DNA of 64,000 nt from Aquabacterium fontiphilum (lineage in GTDB: Bacteria > Pseudomonadota > Gammaproteobacteria > Burkholderiales > Burkholderiaceae_C). The stretch covers positions 372,001 through 436,000 of the forward strand of contig NZ_JAAAPN010000001.1 in NCBI RefSeq assembly GCF_009909205.1, read 5' to 3'. The position numbers were made by a program, and so were the translations under genes. This document shows positions 46,356 through 55,183 of this stretch, piece by piece (position 1 is the first letter of the stretch; each line of letters starts with the position of its first letter). Under the pieces are notes generated by a model. It was not told where the DNA came from, did no database searches, and saw nothing but the letters and a program-made list of their open reading frames with translations.

Positions 46356-47573
46356 ATGCCTGCCTTTCGCTTTGAAGCCCTGGATGCCACCGGCAAGACC
46401 ATCAACGGTCTGGTCGACGCAGACAACGCCAAGGCCGCGCGCGCGCAGTTGCGCCTGCAGGCCCTGGTGCCACTGCAGGTTGACGCGGTGGTCGTGCAGG
46501 GCAGCGCCCAGGCCTCGCGCAAGCTGTTCCAGCGGCGCGTGTTTTCGCCGTCGGAGCTGTCGATCTGGACGCGGCAGCTGGCCGGTCTGGTCGTGGCCGG
46601 TCTGCCGCTGGAACGCGCGCTGACGGCGCTGGCCGATGAGGCCGAAGACCCGCGCCAGAGCGAGCTGGTCGCCCATCTGCGGGCCGAGGTCAACGCGGGC
46701 TCGCCGTTCGCGCGGGCCTTGGCAAGCTCGCCGCGCGAGTTCGATGAGGTCTACCGGGGGGTGGTGGCGGCTGGCGAGCAAAGCGGCCAGCTGGGCGCCG
46801 TGCTCGACAAGCTGGCCACCGACCTGGAAGAGCAGCAGCAGCTCAAATCCAAACTGATCGGCGCCACGCTGTATCCGGCCATCGTCTCGGTGTTTGCCGT
46901 GCTGATCGTCGTGGCCTTGCTGGTGTTCGTGGTGCCGCAGGTGGCGCAGGTGTTCTCCAGCAGCAAGCGGGCGCTGCCCATGCTCACGCAGTTCATGCTG
47001 GGGCTGAGCGCCTTCATGCAGAACTGGGGCTGGCTGCTCGGCCTGGGGCTGATCGGTGGCGGTGTCGGGCTGGCGTTTGCCCGCCGCAACGAAGATTTCC
47101 GCCTGCGCTTCGATTCGGCCTGGCTGGAGCTGCCCATCATCGGGCGGCTGGCGCGGGGCTACAACGCCGCCCGCTTTGCCGGCACGCTGGCCATGCTGGC
47201 GGGCTCGGGCGTGCCCATTCTGAAAGCACTGCAGGCGGCCGCCGAAACGCTGTCGAACCGGGCCATGCGCGCCGACGCCATGGATGCCCTGGTGCAGGTG
47301 CGCGAAGGCGCGCCGCTGGCCTCGGCGCTGGCGGCGAAGAAGCGCTTCCCGGGTCTGCTGTCGATGTTTGCCCGGCTGGGCGAGCAGACCGGTCAGCTGC
47401 CCCAGATGCTGCAGCGCGCGGCGCAGCAGCTGTCGACCGAGGTGCAGCGCAAGGCCCTGGCCATCGCGACCATCCTGGAGCCCCTGCTCATCGTGTCGAT
47501 GGGCCTGGTGGTGATGCTGATCGTGATGTCGGTGATGATGCCCATCATGCAGATGAACACCTGGGTGAAGTAG
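46356..47573 (+). CDS. gspF: Type II secretion inner-membrane protein GspF
   Basis: Polytopic platform protein of 405 residues with two T2SSF repeats (LSIWTRQLAGLVVAGLPLERALTAL and ARFAGTLAMLAGSGVPILKALQAA) and three helices. The N-terminal FEALDATGKTINGLVDADNAKAAR is standard. It ends the gsp operon. Confidence 0.96.
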   Translation: MPAFRFEALDATGKTINGLVDADNAKAARAQLRLQALVPLQVDAVVVQGSAQASRKLFQRRVFSPSELSIWTRQLAGLVVAGLPLERALTALADEAEDPRQSELVAHLRAEVNAGSPFARALASSPREFDEVYRGVVAAGEQSGQLGAVLDKLATDLEEQQQLKSKLIGATLYPAIVSVFAVLIVVALLVFVVPQVAQVFSSSKRALPMLTQFMLGLSAFMQNWGWLLGLGLIGGGVGLAFARRNEDFRLRFDSAWLELPIIGRLARGYNAARFAGTLAMLAGSGVPILKALQAAAETLSNRAMRADAMDALVQVREGAPLASALAAKKRFPGLLSMFARLGEQTGQLPQMLQRAAQQLSTEVQRKALAIATILEPLLIVSMGLVVMLIVMSVMMPIMQMNTWVK

Positions 47574-47596
47574 GCATTCTTCATTGCGCACGCTGG

Positions 47597-47624
47597 GTCT
47601 CATGCCCTTGGACGGGCATGAGAC
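47597..47624 (+). terminator. 11-bp hairpin after gspF
   Basis: GTCTCATGCCC (47597-47607) and GGGCATGAGAC (47614-47624) are perfect inverted repeats with a 6-nt loop, 23 bp after the gspF stop. There is no T-run, so it may protect the 3' end of the gsp message or act with another factor. Confidence 0.45.
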
Positions 47625-47740
47625 AGCCACGCCACGGATTGCTCCCGGACCACCCGGAAAGCCGGACAAGGCGTCCCTCCTTATGGGGGGGCGGCCTTGA
47701 AGGGCTGGGCAGCGGGCCCACGGCTCGCTACGATTCGTGC

Positions 47741-48442
47741 ATGAAGTTACTTCTTGTCGACGACCACGCGCTGTTCCGGGAGGGCCTGCGTCTGCTGATT
47801 CTTCAGCATGCGCAGACGGCGGCGCTGCCGGCACTCGAGGTGCACGAGGCTGGCAGCCTGCGCGAGGCCGCCGACGTCATGCGCCGTCATCCCGACCTGG
47901 GGCTGGTGCTGCTGGACCTGACGCTGACAGATCATCATGGTCTGGACACGCTCACGGCGTGGCGGCGGCTGGCGCCGCTCGTGCCAGTCGTGGTGCTGTC
48001 GGCCGACGAGCGGGTTGACGTGGTGATGTCGGCCATCGATGCCGGCGCTCTGGGCTTCATTCCCAAGACTGCGAGGGCTGTCGAGATGCAGCGGGCGCTG
48101 GAGTGCGTGTTGACGGGCGGCGTCTACCTGCCCGATCTGCCCCACGCCGCCAACGATTCGGGCTTTGTGACGCTGGACGATGGTGTCGGTGGGGTGGGGG
48201 ACGTGGGCGCGGCGGACCTGGGCCTGTCGGCGCGTCAGCTCGATGTGCTGCGCTTGCTGCTCGAAGGCAAGCCCAACAAAGAGATCTGCCGTCGCCTGGC
48301 GCTGTCGGAATCCACCGTCAAGACGCATCTGGCCGCCATCTTCCGCAAGCTGCGCGTGAACACGCGCACCCAGGCCGTCGTGGCCGTGGCGCAGCGGGGG
48401 ATCCGGCTGGCCCCAGCGTCTCCCCATCCGCACGTCTGCTGA
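47741..48442 (+). CDS. NarL/FixJ-type response regulator
   Basis: A 233-residue regulator: receiver domain with the acidic pair Asp7-Asp8, phospho-acceptor Asp59 (VLLDLTLTD) and Lys in FIPKT, then a LuxR-type helix-turn-helix (LSARQLDVLRLLLEGKPNKEICRRLALSESTVKTHL). No histidine kinase is adjacent, so it is an orphan. ATG at 47741 starts MKLLLVDDH, the expected receiver beginning; the longer open frame does not fit. Repeated sequence motifs flank the gene (see findings), which suggests self-regulation. Confidence 0.9.
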   Translation: MKLLLVDDHALFREGLRLLILQHAQTAALPALEVHEAGSLREAADVMRRHPDLGLVLLDLTLTDHHGLDTLTAWRRLAPLVPVVVLSADERVDVVMSAIDAGALGFIPKTARAVEMQRALECVLTGGVYLPDLPHAANDSGFVTLDDGVGGVGDVGAADLGLSARQLDVLRLLLEGKPNKEICRRLALSESTVKTHLAAIFRKLRVNTRTQAVVAVAQRGIRLAPASPHPHVC

Positions 48443-48726
48443 GCGGACAAGGCAAAGTGTCCGATACGGCTTCCTCCAAAAGGAGGATCGACGCGACGCG
48501 CCGCACTTGTTACATTTGAAAGTCGTTTTCAGACGCTGTCATCACGCTCTTGATTGGGCCACGGTTTACCGCCGTGGCCCTTTTTCTTTGGGGTTTGCCC
48601 CTGCGGCCCTTGCGGGCCCCCGCCATGCGGTGATAAGAAGCAAAACATCTCCCTTGATTGCGGGCTGGGGCGTTCAGGGCTTTGCTGCAATGATCCCAGC
48701 ACGACGTGGTTGTCTGGAGGGCTGAA
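48443..48726. other. 284-bp region between response regulator and AAA+ ATPase genes
   Basis: Contains a short perfect hairpin TCCTCC-AAAA-GGAGGA (48472-48487), which would hide a GGAGG sequence but is not followed by a start codon, then the terminator at 48556-48585. The GGAGG before the AAA+ gene is at 48716-48720. I see no ORF or RNA gene. Confidence 0.5.
48556..48585 (+). terminator. Intrinsic terminator after the response regulator gene
   Basis: GGGCCACGG (48556-48564) and CCGTGGCCC (48572-48580) form a perfect 9-bp stem with a 7-nt loop, followed by five T. It separates the response regulator from the AAA+ gene. Confidence 0.8.
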
Positions 48727-49734
48727 ATGAGCAGCTGTACCGATCTCGTACCCGTTCAACGAGACGACTTCCAGGGGCGCATTCCGATTGCGCACATGCG
48801 GCATGTCTACCGACTCGACGATGTCGAGAAGCGGCTGGGCAAGCTGCCGCCGCGGGAGCACGAGGCCTTGCGCGCCACCTATGAGCGCATGCTCGAGAAA
48901 GGCCCGGAGCGCTTTCAGGTCAAGCCATCGGGCCTGCCGGCCATGGAGCACCTCTACGACGAGTTGCCCAATTTCCATGACGTGCTCGACGACCTCCGGC
49001 GCCAGCTCGCACTGTGCGCCGACAGCACCGACGCGCTCGAACTCACCCCCATGCTGCTGCTGGGCCCGCCCGGGGTGGGCAAGACCCACTTCGCGCGCGA
49101 GATCGCGCAGCTGCTGGGCACCGGCTACGGCTTTCTGTCGATGAGCGCCATGACGGCCGGCTGGATCCTGTCAGGCGCTTCCAGTCAGTGGAAGGGCGCT
49201 CGACCCGGCAAGGTGTTCGAAACGCTGGTTGAGGGTCAGTACGCCAACCCGGTGATGGTGGTCGACGAGATCGACAAGAGCGGCGGTGAGCAGGCCTACG
49301 ACCCGCTGGGCTCGCTCTACAGCCTGCTGGAGCATGACACGGCCGGCAACTTCACCGACGAGTTTGCCGAGGTGCCCATCGATGCCAGCCAGGTGATCTG
49401 GGTGGCCACGGCCAACGACATCCGCAGCATCCCCGACCCCATCCTCAATCGGATGAATGTGTTCGAGATCGAGATGCCGGATGCGGATGCGGCGCGCAAG
49501 ATCGCCTCGAAGCTGTACCGCAGCATCCGTGCCGACCACGCCTGGGGTCAGCGTTTTGATGAGCAGCTCAGCGACGCGGTGCTGGAGGCATTGGGCCGGC
49601 TGGCCCCGCGCGAGATGCGCCGCGCGCTGATGGTGGCCTTCGGCAACGCCAAGCTGGATGGGCGGGGGGCGATCGAGGTGCGCGACCTGCCAGAGCAGGG
49701 GCTGCGGCGCAGCCCGATCGGGTTTGTGCAGTGA
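48727..49734 (+). CDS. AAA+ ATPase, Lon-like without protease domain
   Basis: A 335-residue AAA+ protein. Walker A GPPGVGKTHFAREIAQ, Walker B PVMVVDEIDKSG, sensor 1 WVATAND, arginine finger ILNRMNVFEIE and a sensor-2-like APREMRRAL. The module resembles that of Lon, but the Lon substrate domain and the Ser-Lys protease domain are absent. The N-terminal 100 residues are helical and charged. Targets are unknown. GGAGG 6 bp upstream fixes the ATG at 48727. It converges with the chemotaxis gene. Confidence 0.82.
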   Translation: MSSCTDLVPVQRDDFQGRIPIAHMRHVYRLDDVEKRLGKLPPREHEALRATYERMLEKGPERFQVKPSGLPAMEHLYDELPNFHDVLDDLRRQLALCADSTDALELTPMLLLGPPGVGKTHFAREIAQLLGTGYGFLSMSAMTAGWILSGASSQWKGARPGKVFETLVEGQYANPVMVVDEIDKSGGEQAYDPLGSLYSLLEHDTAGNFTDEFAEVPIDASQVIWVATANDIRSIPDPILNRMNVFEIEMPDADAARKIASKLYRSIRADHAWGQRFDEQLSDAVLEALGRLAPREMRRALMVAFGNAKLDGRGAIEVRDLPEQGLRRSPIGFVQ

Positions 49735-49765
49735 GCGGGTGACGGCGACTGGGCGGTGGCGCCAG

Positions 49766-51322
49766 TCACCTGTCCCCGGCGAGGCGGAACACCGCGACCG
49801 CGTCCACCAGCGCATCGGCCTGTTGCTTGAGGCTTTCAGCCGCAGCCGCGCTTTCTTCAACCAGCGCGGCATTCTGCTGCGTGACCTGATCCATCTGCCC
49901 GATGGCGTCGCCTACCTGGCTCACGCCCGAACTCTGCTCAGCGCTGGCGTGGCTGATTTCACTGACGATGGTGGTCACCTGTGAGATGGCCGAAACGATC
50001 TCGGACATCGTCTGACCGGCCTCCGACACCAGGCTGCTGCCCGTGTCGATCTGCTCGACGCTGGCTGAAATCAGCTGCTTGATCTCCTTGGCTGCACCGG
50101 CGCTGCGCTGCGCCAGACTGCGTACCTCGCTGGCCACCACGGCAAAGCCGCGGCCCTGTTCGCCAGCGCGTGCCGCTTCGACGGCGGCGTTCAGCGCCAG
50201 GATGTTGGTCTGGAAGGCAATGCCGTCGATGACAGACAGGATGTCGCTGATGCGGCGCGAGCTGTGCTGGATATCCTGCATCGTCTGGACCACGCGCCCA
50301 ACCACCTGGCCGCCTTGCTCGGCCACGCCAGAGGCGCCACCTGCCAGGCGATTCGCTTCGTGGGCATGGTCGGCGTTCTGTCTGACCGTGGCGCCGAGTT
50401 GCTCCATCGAGGCAGCGGTCTGCTGCAGCGAGCTGGCTTGCTCTTCAGTGCGCTGGCTGAGGTCCAGGTTTCCCTGCGCAATCTGCGCGCTGGCGGTGGC
50501 AACGCTTTCGGCGTTGCTGCGCACCTTGGCGACCACATCGGCCAAGCTGGTTTGCATGCGCTGCATGGCGCCGAGCAGCAAGGCGGTTTCGTCACGGCCC
50601 TGGACGGTGATGCGTTGGCTCAGATCCCCTGTGGCGATGTGTTCAGCCAGCGCCACGGCTTGGGACAGCGGCCCCGTCACGGAACGGCTGATCCGCCAGG
50701 CGAGCACGGCGCCGATGGCGGCGACGGCTGCCAGCGCCGCCGCAATCCATCCCTTGGCCGCGGCGTACACCGCCGCCCCCCGCTCCCCAGCCGCGTGACC
50801 AGCTGCCGCGTTGAGTTCGGTCAGCGCATCCAGTGCCGCACAGGCTTCGTCAAACCGGGTGCGAACGTCGCCGTTCAATCGGGCCAGCGCGGCGTCCTGT
50901 TGCCCGCTGACGGCCAGGGCCATGGTTTCCTTGTGGCCGGCGACATACGCCTCCCATGCTTGCTGAAACCGCGTGTAGGTCTGTCGCTCATCATCCGACG
51001 CGATCAGTGGCTCGTACGCCGCCGCGCCACGTTGCAGCGCGTCGGACGCACGCTTTTGCGCGGCGACCGCTTGCTCTCGGGCTTCACCGTCCCGGGCGAG
51101 CACCGCTTCAAACTCGGCGATCCGGAAGTCCGATGTCGCGGTGTTCATCTCCGCCGCGTGACGCGTGCTGGGCAGCCAGTTTTGCTGCATGTCCTCAGCG
51201 GTGTGGTTGACCGTCGAGAGCTGCATCAAGGCGAAGATGCCCAGCGCGGCCGTGAGCACCAACATGGTGCCAAAGCCGGCGCCCAGGCGTGCGCCGATAC
51301 GCAGGTTGTGCAGCCAGCTCAT
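49766..51322 (-). CDS. Methyl-accepting chemotaxis protein
   Basis: A 518-residue transmembrane chemoreceptor. Helix 1 ([22 protein letters not shown]), a four-helix-bundle ligand domain of about 150 residues, helix 2 ([19 protein letters not shown]), a HAMP linker ([18 protein letters not shown]) and a signalling domain whose hairpin tip is [26 protein letters not shown], the CheA/CheW contact. No NWETF-type CheR tether is seen. The ATG at 51322 follows AAAGGAC. Ligand unknown. Confidence 0.93.
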   Translation of the reverse strand: MSWLHNLRIGARLGAGFGTMLVLTAALGIFALMQLSTVNHTAEDMQQNWLPSTRHAAEMNTATSDFRIAEFEAVLARDGEAREQAVAAQKRASDALQRGAAAYEPLIASDDERQTYTRFQQAWEAYVAGHKETMALAVSGQQDAALARLNGDVRTRFDEACAALDALTELNAAAGHAAGERGAAVYAAAKGWIAAALAAVAAIGAVLAWRISRSVTGPLSQAVALAEHIATGDLSQRITVQGRDETALLLGAMQRMQTSLADVVAKVRSNAESVATASAQIAQGNLDLSQRTEEQASSLQQTAASMEQLGATVRQNADHAHEANRLAGGASGVAEQGGQVVGRVVQTMQDIQHSSRRISDILSVIDGIAFQTNILALNAAVEAARAGEQGRGFAVVASEVRSLAQRSAGAAKEIKQLISASVEQIDTGSSLVSEAGQTMSEIVSAISQVTTIVSEISHASAEQSSGVSQVGDAIGQMDQVTQQNAALVEESAAAAESLKQQADALVDAVAVFRLAGDR

Positions 51323-51435
51323 GTGCTGTCCTTTAGTGGATGCTCCGGATAGGGCTATCGTCCGCCGCACTTCGCCCTTGAGCAGCTTGAACAAGGACTT
51401 TGCGATACTGTGCAGTCTGTCTCGTCCGGATCGCT

Positions 51436-52356
51436 ATGCCAGCCTCCCTGACCGGCCGCCTCGTCGTGGCCATTTCCTCCCGCGCCTTGTTCGACTTCGA
51501 AGAAGAAAACCAGGTCTTCGAAGGCTCGGACGACCACGCCTACATGCAACTGCAGCTCGCGCGGGTTGATGAGCCGGCGCGGCCAGGCGTGGCCCATGCG
51601 CTGGTACGCAAGCTGCTGGCCTTCAACACGCCGGCGGCGTCCCAGGTGGAGGTGGTGATCCTGTCGCGCAACGATCCGGTGTCGGGCATGCGGGTGTTTC
51701 GCTCGGCGCAACACGATGGCTTGCCCATCGAGCGCGGCGTGTTCACGCGGGGCCGTCCGCCCTGGCAGTACCTCAAGCCACTGGGGGCGCATCTTTTCCT
51801 GTCGGCCAATGAGGCGGATGTGCGGCAGGCGCTGGCGGCGGGCGTGCCGGCGGCACGGGTGCTGCCGCATGCGGCCCGTGCGGGCGACCGCCACCCGGGG
51901 GAGGTGCGCATCGCGTTCGACGGCGATGCTGTGCTGTTCTCGGATGAGGCCGAGCAGGTGTTCCAGCAGGGTGGCATCGATGCCTTCCACACGCATGAGG
52001 TGGAACGGGCCGACAAGCCCCTGCCTGACGGGCCGTTCAAGCCTTTGTTGCTGGCGCTGCATGAGTTGCAGCGGCGCGCGGCGCAGGGCGGCATGCGCGT
52101 GCGCACGGCGTTGGTCACGGCGCGAAGCGCCCCGGCGCATGAGCGGGCCATCCGCACGCTGATGAACTGGCAGATCGAGGTCGACGAGGCCATGTTCCTC
52201 GGCGGCCTGCCCAAGGGGCCGTTCCTGCGTGAGTTCGAGCCCGATTTCTTTTTCGATGACCAGACCGGCCACGTCGAGAACGCGGCACCGCATGTGCCAT
52301 CTGGTCATGTGGCCGCCGGCGTGGTCAACCTGGTCAGCCGGGAGGCTGCGGCATGA
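51436..52356 (+). CDS. 5'-nucleotidase (cytosolic NT5C1-like family)
   Basis: A 306-residue HAD-type nucleotidase related to eukaryotic cytosolic 5'-nucleotidase I. The N-terminal LVVAISSRALFDFEEENQVF is the family signature; VRIAFDGDAVLFSDEAE carries the catalytic DxD-type motif and FFFDDQTGHVENA the C-terminal acidic pair. The reaction is dephosphorylation of nucleoside monophosphates. Its last four bases overlap the next gene (ATGA). Confidence 0.88.
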   Translation: MPASLTGRLVVAISSRALFDFEEENQVFEGSDDHAYMQLQLARVDEPARPGVAHALVRKLLAFNTPAASQVEVVILSRNDPVSGMRVFRSAQHDGLPIERGVFTRGRPPWQYLKPLGAHLFLSANEADVRQALAAGVPAARVLPHAARAGDRHPGEVRIAFDGDAVLFSDEAEQVFQQGGIDAFHTHEVERADKPLPDGPFKPLLLALHELQRRAAQGGMRVRTALVTARSAPAHERAIRTLMNWQIEVDEAMFLGGLPKGPFLREFEPDFFFDDQTGHVENAAPHVPSGHVAAGVVNLVSREAAA

Positions 52357-52673
52357 GCGACGAGTTGGGTGATTTCTTTGCGCTGCCGCCATTCAAGGCG
52401 GACGAGGCGCTGGTCAAGCTGCGGCGCGAGTTGCGCGAGCTCAAGCCGCTCGTGGAGCAGGGCAGCAGCCAGCCCGTGCGCTTTGCCTGCAAGAGCCAGC
52501 CGGTGATCGAGCTGGCGCTGGACGCTGAGGGCGCCGCCCTGGTGGCCAGGCTGGCCAAGCGCCCGAGCGCGCGGCCTGAGTGGGCGTCGCAGACCCTGCG
52601 CACCAGCGCCGAGGTGCGCAAGTGGCTCGATGGGGTGCGCCAGGCGTTGCGCCGCTGGGATGACGAGGACTGA
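52353..52673 (+). CDS. Small hypothetical protein coupled to the 5'-nucleotidase
   Basis: A 106-residue charged protein that I do not recognise. It begins MSDELGDFFALPPFKADEAL, contains KLRRELRELKPLVEQ (probable helix) and ends with an acidic RRWDDED. The ATGA overlap with the nucleotidase indicates translational coupling. It has no signal peptide, helix-turn-helix or metal motif. Confidence 0.6.
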   Translation: MSDELGDFFALPPFKADEALVKLRRELRELKPLVEQGSSQPVRFACKSQPVIELALDAEGAALVARLAKRPSARPEWASQTLRTSAEVRKWLDGVRQALRRWDDED

Positions 52674-52688
52674 GCACGGGCGCAGCCG

Positions 52689-53297
52689 TCAGTCGGCTTT
52701 GCGTCCTCGCATCTTGGTGCGAAACAGCTCGGCGATGCAGACTTCGCGGGGGCCGGGAACCAGCTCATACGCTTCGCCGGCAGCCAGCGTGCCGGGCTTG
52801 CGCACCGACAGGTAAAAGCCGCAAAAGCCCGACTGGGCCATCATCTTCACCGCTTGGGGGAAGCCCATGCGTGCGGCGAACTTGTAGCAGGGCTGGCGCG
52901 GCTCGCTGATGGCCAGCGTGCAGTCCGGAAAGACCAGCACATCACCGATCCACGCCTGGCCTTCGAGCAGCCCCGTCAGCGTGAGGTTCTCCCCCAGCAT
53001 GCCATGCGGCAGGGCCTCGCCCCATGGTTGCGCGCCGGCCTGCGCGCGCACCGTCTGCCAGAAAGCGTAGTGTTCATGGGGATAGGCGTAGACGGCCTTT
53101 GACAGCCCGCCGTGTACGGTGAGGTCGGCCTGTTCATCGCCTTCTACCCCCAGCGGGCGCACGGCGATGCGCTGTGGCGCAGTCACGCTCGACACAGGCC
53201 GCTTGCCGATGCCGCTGAGGATGCTGCGCCCCTCGATCTCCCAGCGTTCAGCCTGGGCCACGTTGACGGAGAGCAGTTGGCGGGGCAGCAGCGACAT
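52689..53297 (-). CDS. MOSC domain protein (YiiM-like)
   Basis: A 202-residue MOSC protein. Features: GVEGDEQADLTVHGGLSKAVYAYPHEHYAFW, GMLGENLTLTGL, and the conserved Cys in EPRQPCYKFAARMG. MOSC domains bind sulfur-carried molybdenum-cofactor groups; YiiM-type proteins confer 6-N-hydroxylaminopurine resistance in E. coli. It sits directly downstream of a molybdate/tungstate-type ABC system (gap 18 bp), which suits a molybdenum link. Start at 53297 avoids a four-residue extension without a ribosome-binding site. Confidence 0.87.
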   Translation of the reverse strand: MSLLPRQLLSVNVAQAERWEIEGRSILSGIGKRPVSSVTAPQRIAVRPLGVEGDEQADLTVHGGLSKAVYAYPHEHYAFWQTVRAQAGAQPWGEALPHGMLGENLTLTGLLEGQAWIGDVLVFPDCTLAISEPRQPCYKFAARMGFPQAVKMMAQSGFCGFYLSVRKPGTLAAGEAYELVPGPREVCIAELFRTKMRGRKAD

Positions 53298-53315
53298 GCC
53301 CGGCAGCATACCGCG

Positions 53316-54464
53316 TCAGCGCCAGGCCGATGCGGTCAGGGCCATGGCCTTGAAGCCCACCACGCAGGGCTGGCTGGGTGCCCAGCCCATCTGCTGAATG
53401 GATTTGCGTGTGAGCAGCGCCCACAGGGTTGGCCCCGCCACCAGTTGGGGCTGCAGCGGGTCGACTGCGCGGTCCAGTTCGATTCCGACGGCGCCATAGG
53501 TGCCGTGCTCACCGGCCAGCATCACCTGCGTGATGCGCCCGCGCAGGTGGTTGGCGCAGCTGGTGTCGATCGGGAGATCACGGTGCAATGTGACGTCGCG
53601 GGCCCGCAGCTTGAGCCGAACGCGCGTGCCCACCGGAAACAGCATGGCCGGCACGCTCACGCGCTGCCCACCCACGTCCACCTCGCTGAGCAGCCACTCG
53701 ATGTCATGGCGCTTGACCTCGCCTTCCAGCACGCTGCCCGCGTGCACACCCTCGAGAAAGGTGGACAGCGAGACATCCGACAGGATCTGGGCAGCCGGTC
53801 CGGCGCTGGCCACACGGCCCTCGTGCAGGATCACGACGTCGTCGGCCAGGCGTACCACGTCGTGCATGCGCGGGCTGACCAGCACCATGGGCAGTCGCAA
53901 GCGGGTGGGCACCTCGGCCAGCAGGTCGAGCAGCGCGTCGTGCTCGCTGTCATGCACGCTGCCCAGCAGGTCATCGAGCAGCAGCGCATGCGGCCGTGAC
54001 AGCAGGGCCCGGCCCAGCGCCACCTTGACTCGCTGTGCCGGGCGCAATCGCTCGGGCAAGCGCCCCAACAGCGCGCCCAGATCCAGCCAGTTGATGGCGT
54101 CCTCAAAGGTGAGCGGGCCGGCCTGGGGCTGGCGGCAACCGTACACGAGGTTTTGCCTGACCGTCAGGTGGGGAAAGAGGTGGGTCTGGCCATCCAGCCA
54201 GGCTAGCCTGCGAGCGTGAGGCGGGCGGTCCACGCCGGCCGCCGCGTCGTACAGCACCTCGGACCCGATCGCCACCCGGCCGCTGAGCGCCGGCGCCAGG
54301 CCTGCCGCGGCCTTCAGCAGGCCGGACTTGCCCGAACCGGGGCGCCCGACCAGCGCGCACACGCGCCCGGCTGCGACGCGGAACTGCGCGCGCACGTCCA
54401 GGGCGGCCAGTTTGAGCTTGAGCTCCACGCTCAAGGGGCGCGCGCTCGGGCTGCGTTCGCTCAT
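53316..54464 (-). CDS. Degenerate ModC-like ABC ATPase subunit
   Basis: A 382-residue protein with ModC architecture: nucleotide-binding domain (about 1-225), linker, then a MOP-like C-terminal domain (FPVGTRVRLKLRARDVTL, then SCANHLRGRITQVMLAGEHG). Walker A GRPGSGKS (40-47) is intact and LFPHLTVRQNL follows the Q-loop. Other catalytic elements are changed: LSGGE is replaced by LRPAQ (140-144), the Walker B Glu is Asp (LLLDDLL, 161-167), the D-loop is SVH and the H-loop His is Pro198 (LVSPRM). ATPase activity is therefore doubtful. It overlaps the permease gene by four bases. Confidence 0.78.
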   Translation of the reverse strand: MSERSPSARPLSVELKLKLAALDVRAQFRVAAGRVCALVGRPGSGKSGLLKAAAGLAPALSGRVAIGSEVLYDAAAGVDRPPHARRLAWLDGQTHLFPHLTVRQNLVYGCRQPQAGPLTFEDAINWLDLGALLGRLPERLRPAQRVKVALGRALLSRPHALLLDDLLGSVHDSEHDALLDLLAEVPTRLRLPMVLVSPRMHDVVRLADDVVILHEGRVASAGPAAQILSDVSLSTFLEGVHAGSVLEGEVKRHDIEWLLSEVDVGGQRVSVPAMLFPVGTRVRLKLRARDVTLHRDLPIDTSCANHLRGRITQVMLAGEHGTYGAVGIELDRAVDPLQPQLVAGPTLWALLTRKSIQQMGWAPSQPCVVGFKAMALTASAWR

Positions 54465-55183
54465 GCCGTGCCCTGCCGCTGTTGTCGCTGGCGCTGCAGT
54501 TGTCGTCGCCAGGCCCGACGGCTCCACTCACTGAGCGTCACGCCCACGAAGGACACCGTCATCGCGGCTGCACCCAGCAGCCACCAGGTTTGTTCTTCCT
54601 GCAGCGCGGCGCGCAGGGCGGCCCGAACCGCCAGCCAGTCGGGGCGCCCAGGTAGCGCGTCCGGTGTCAGGGCGGCGATGGCCAGCATGGCGATGAGGGC
54701 TTCGCCGAAGGCCACCGCGAAACCCAGGGCCAACGCCGACACCAGGGCCGGGCGGGCGAGCGGGAGCGACACCGTCCACCAGGCTCGCCAGGCGCTGGCG
54801 CCCAGTGTGCGGGCCACGCCGGCCAGCATGGGGTTGCGTTCTTCAAAAGCTGGGCGCAGCAGGCGAATCATCCATGGGAGCGTCAGCAGGCAGCAGGCGG
54901 CCAAGGTAGCCAGAACCCATTGCAACGGCGTCCAGTCGCGCAGCGCCTGCCATAGCCACTGCAGATCAGGGCGGCGCCAGCCCAGCCAGATGGCCAGCCC
55001 CGCCAGAGCGGGCGGCAGTCCTGCCGGCAGCAAAATGGCCACGTCCAGCAAGGCGCTGGTGCGCCAGCGCTGTCGAGCCATCCAGGTGGCCAGAGCCAGG
55101 GCTGCGGGCATGCACAGCAAGACAGTGGTGGCAGCCAGCAGGCCCGCCCACCCGAGGATTTGCATCCAGCTGCCCATGGCCAC
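54461..55183 (-). CDS. ModB/TupB-like ABC transporter permease
   Basis: A 240-residue permease with about five helices. The ABC contact loop (EAA motif) is visible as ARTLGASAWRAWWTVSLPLARPALVSALALGFAVAFGEAL. ModB usually ends this stretch ALGEFG; here it is AFGEAL. The C-terminus is very Arg/Gln rich (RRAWRRQLQRQRQQRQ). It lies between the binding-protein gene, whose stop is immediately upstream (zero gap), and the ATPase gene. Molybdate or tungstate is the likely substrate. Confidence 0.78.
   Translation of the reverse strand: MAMGSWMQILGWAGLLAATTVLLCMPAALALATWMARQRWRTSALLDVAILLPAGLPPALAGLAIWLGWRRPDLQWLWQALRDWTPLQWVLATLAACCLLTLPWMIRLLRPAFEERNPMLAGVARTLGASAWRAWWTVSLPLARPALVSALALGFAVAFGEALIAMLAIAALTPDALPGRPDWLAVRAALRAALQEEQTWWLLGAAAMTVSFVGVTLSEWSRRAWRRQLQRQRQQRQGTA

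Noticed and set aside
42969-47834. 1621-codon open frame on the minus strand
   Set aside because: It lies opposite gspD, gspE and gspF, which have full family motifs; its translation is His/Arg/Gln-rich low complexity, a common effect of high GC codon bias.
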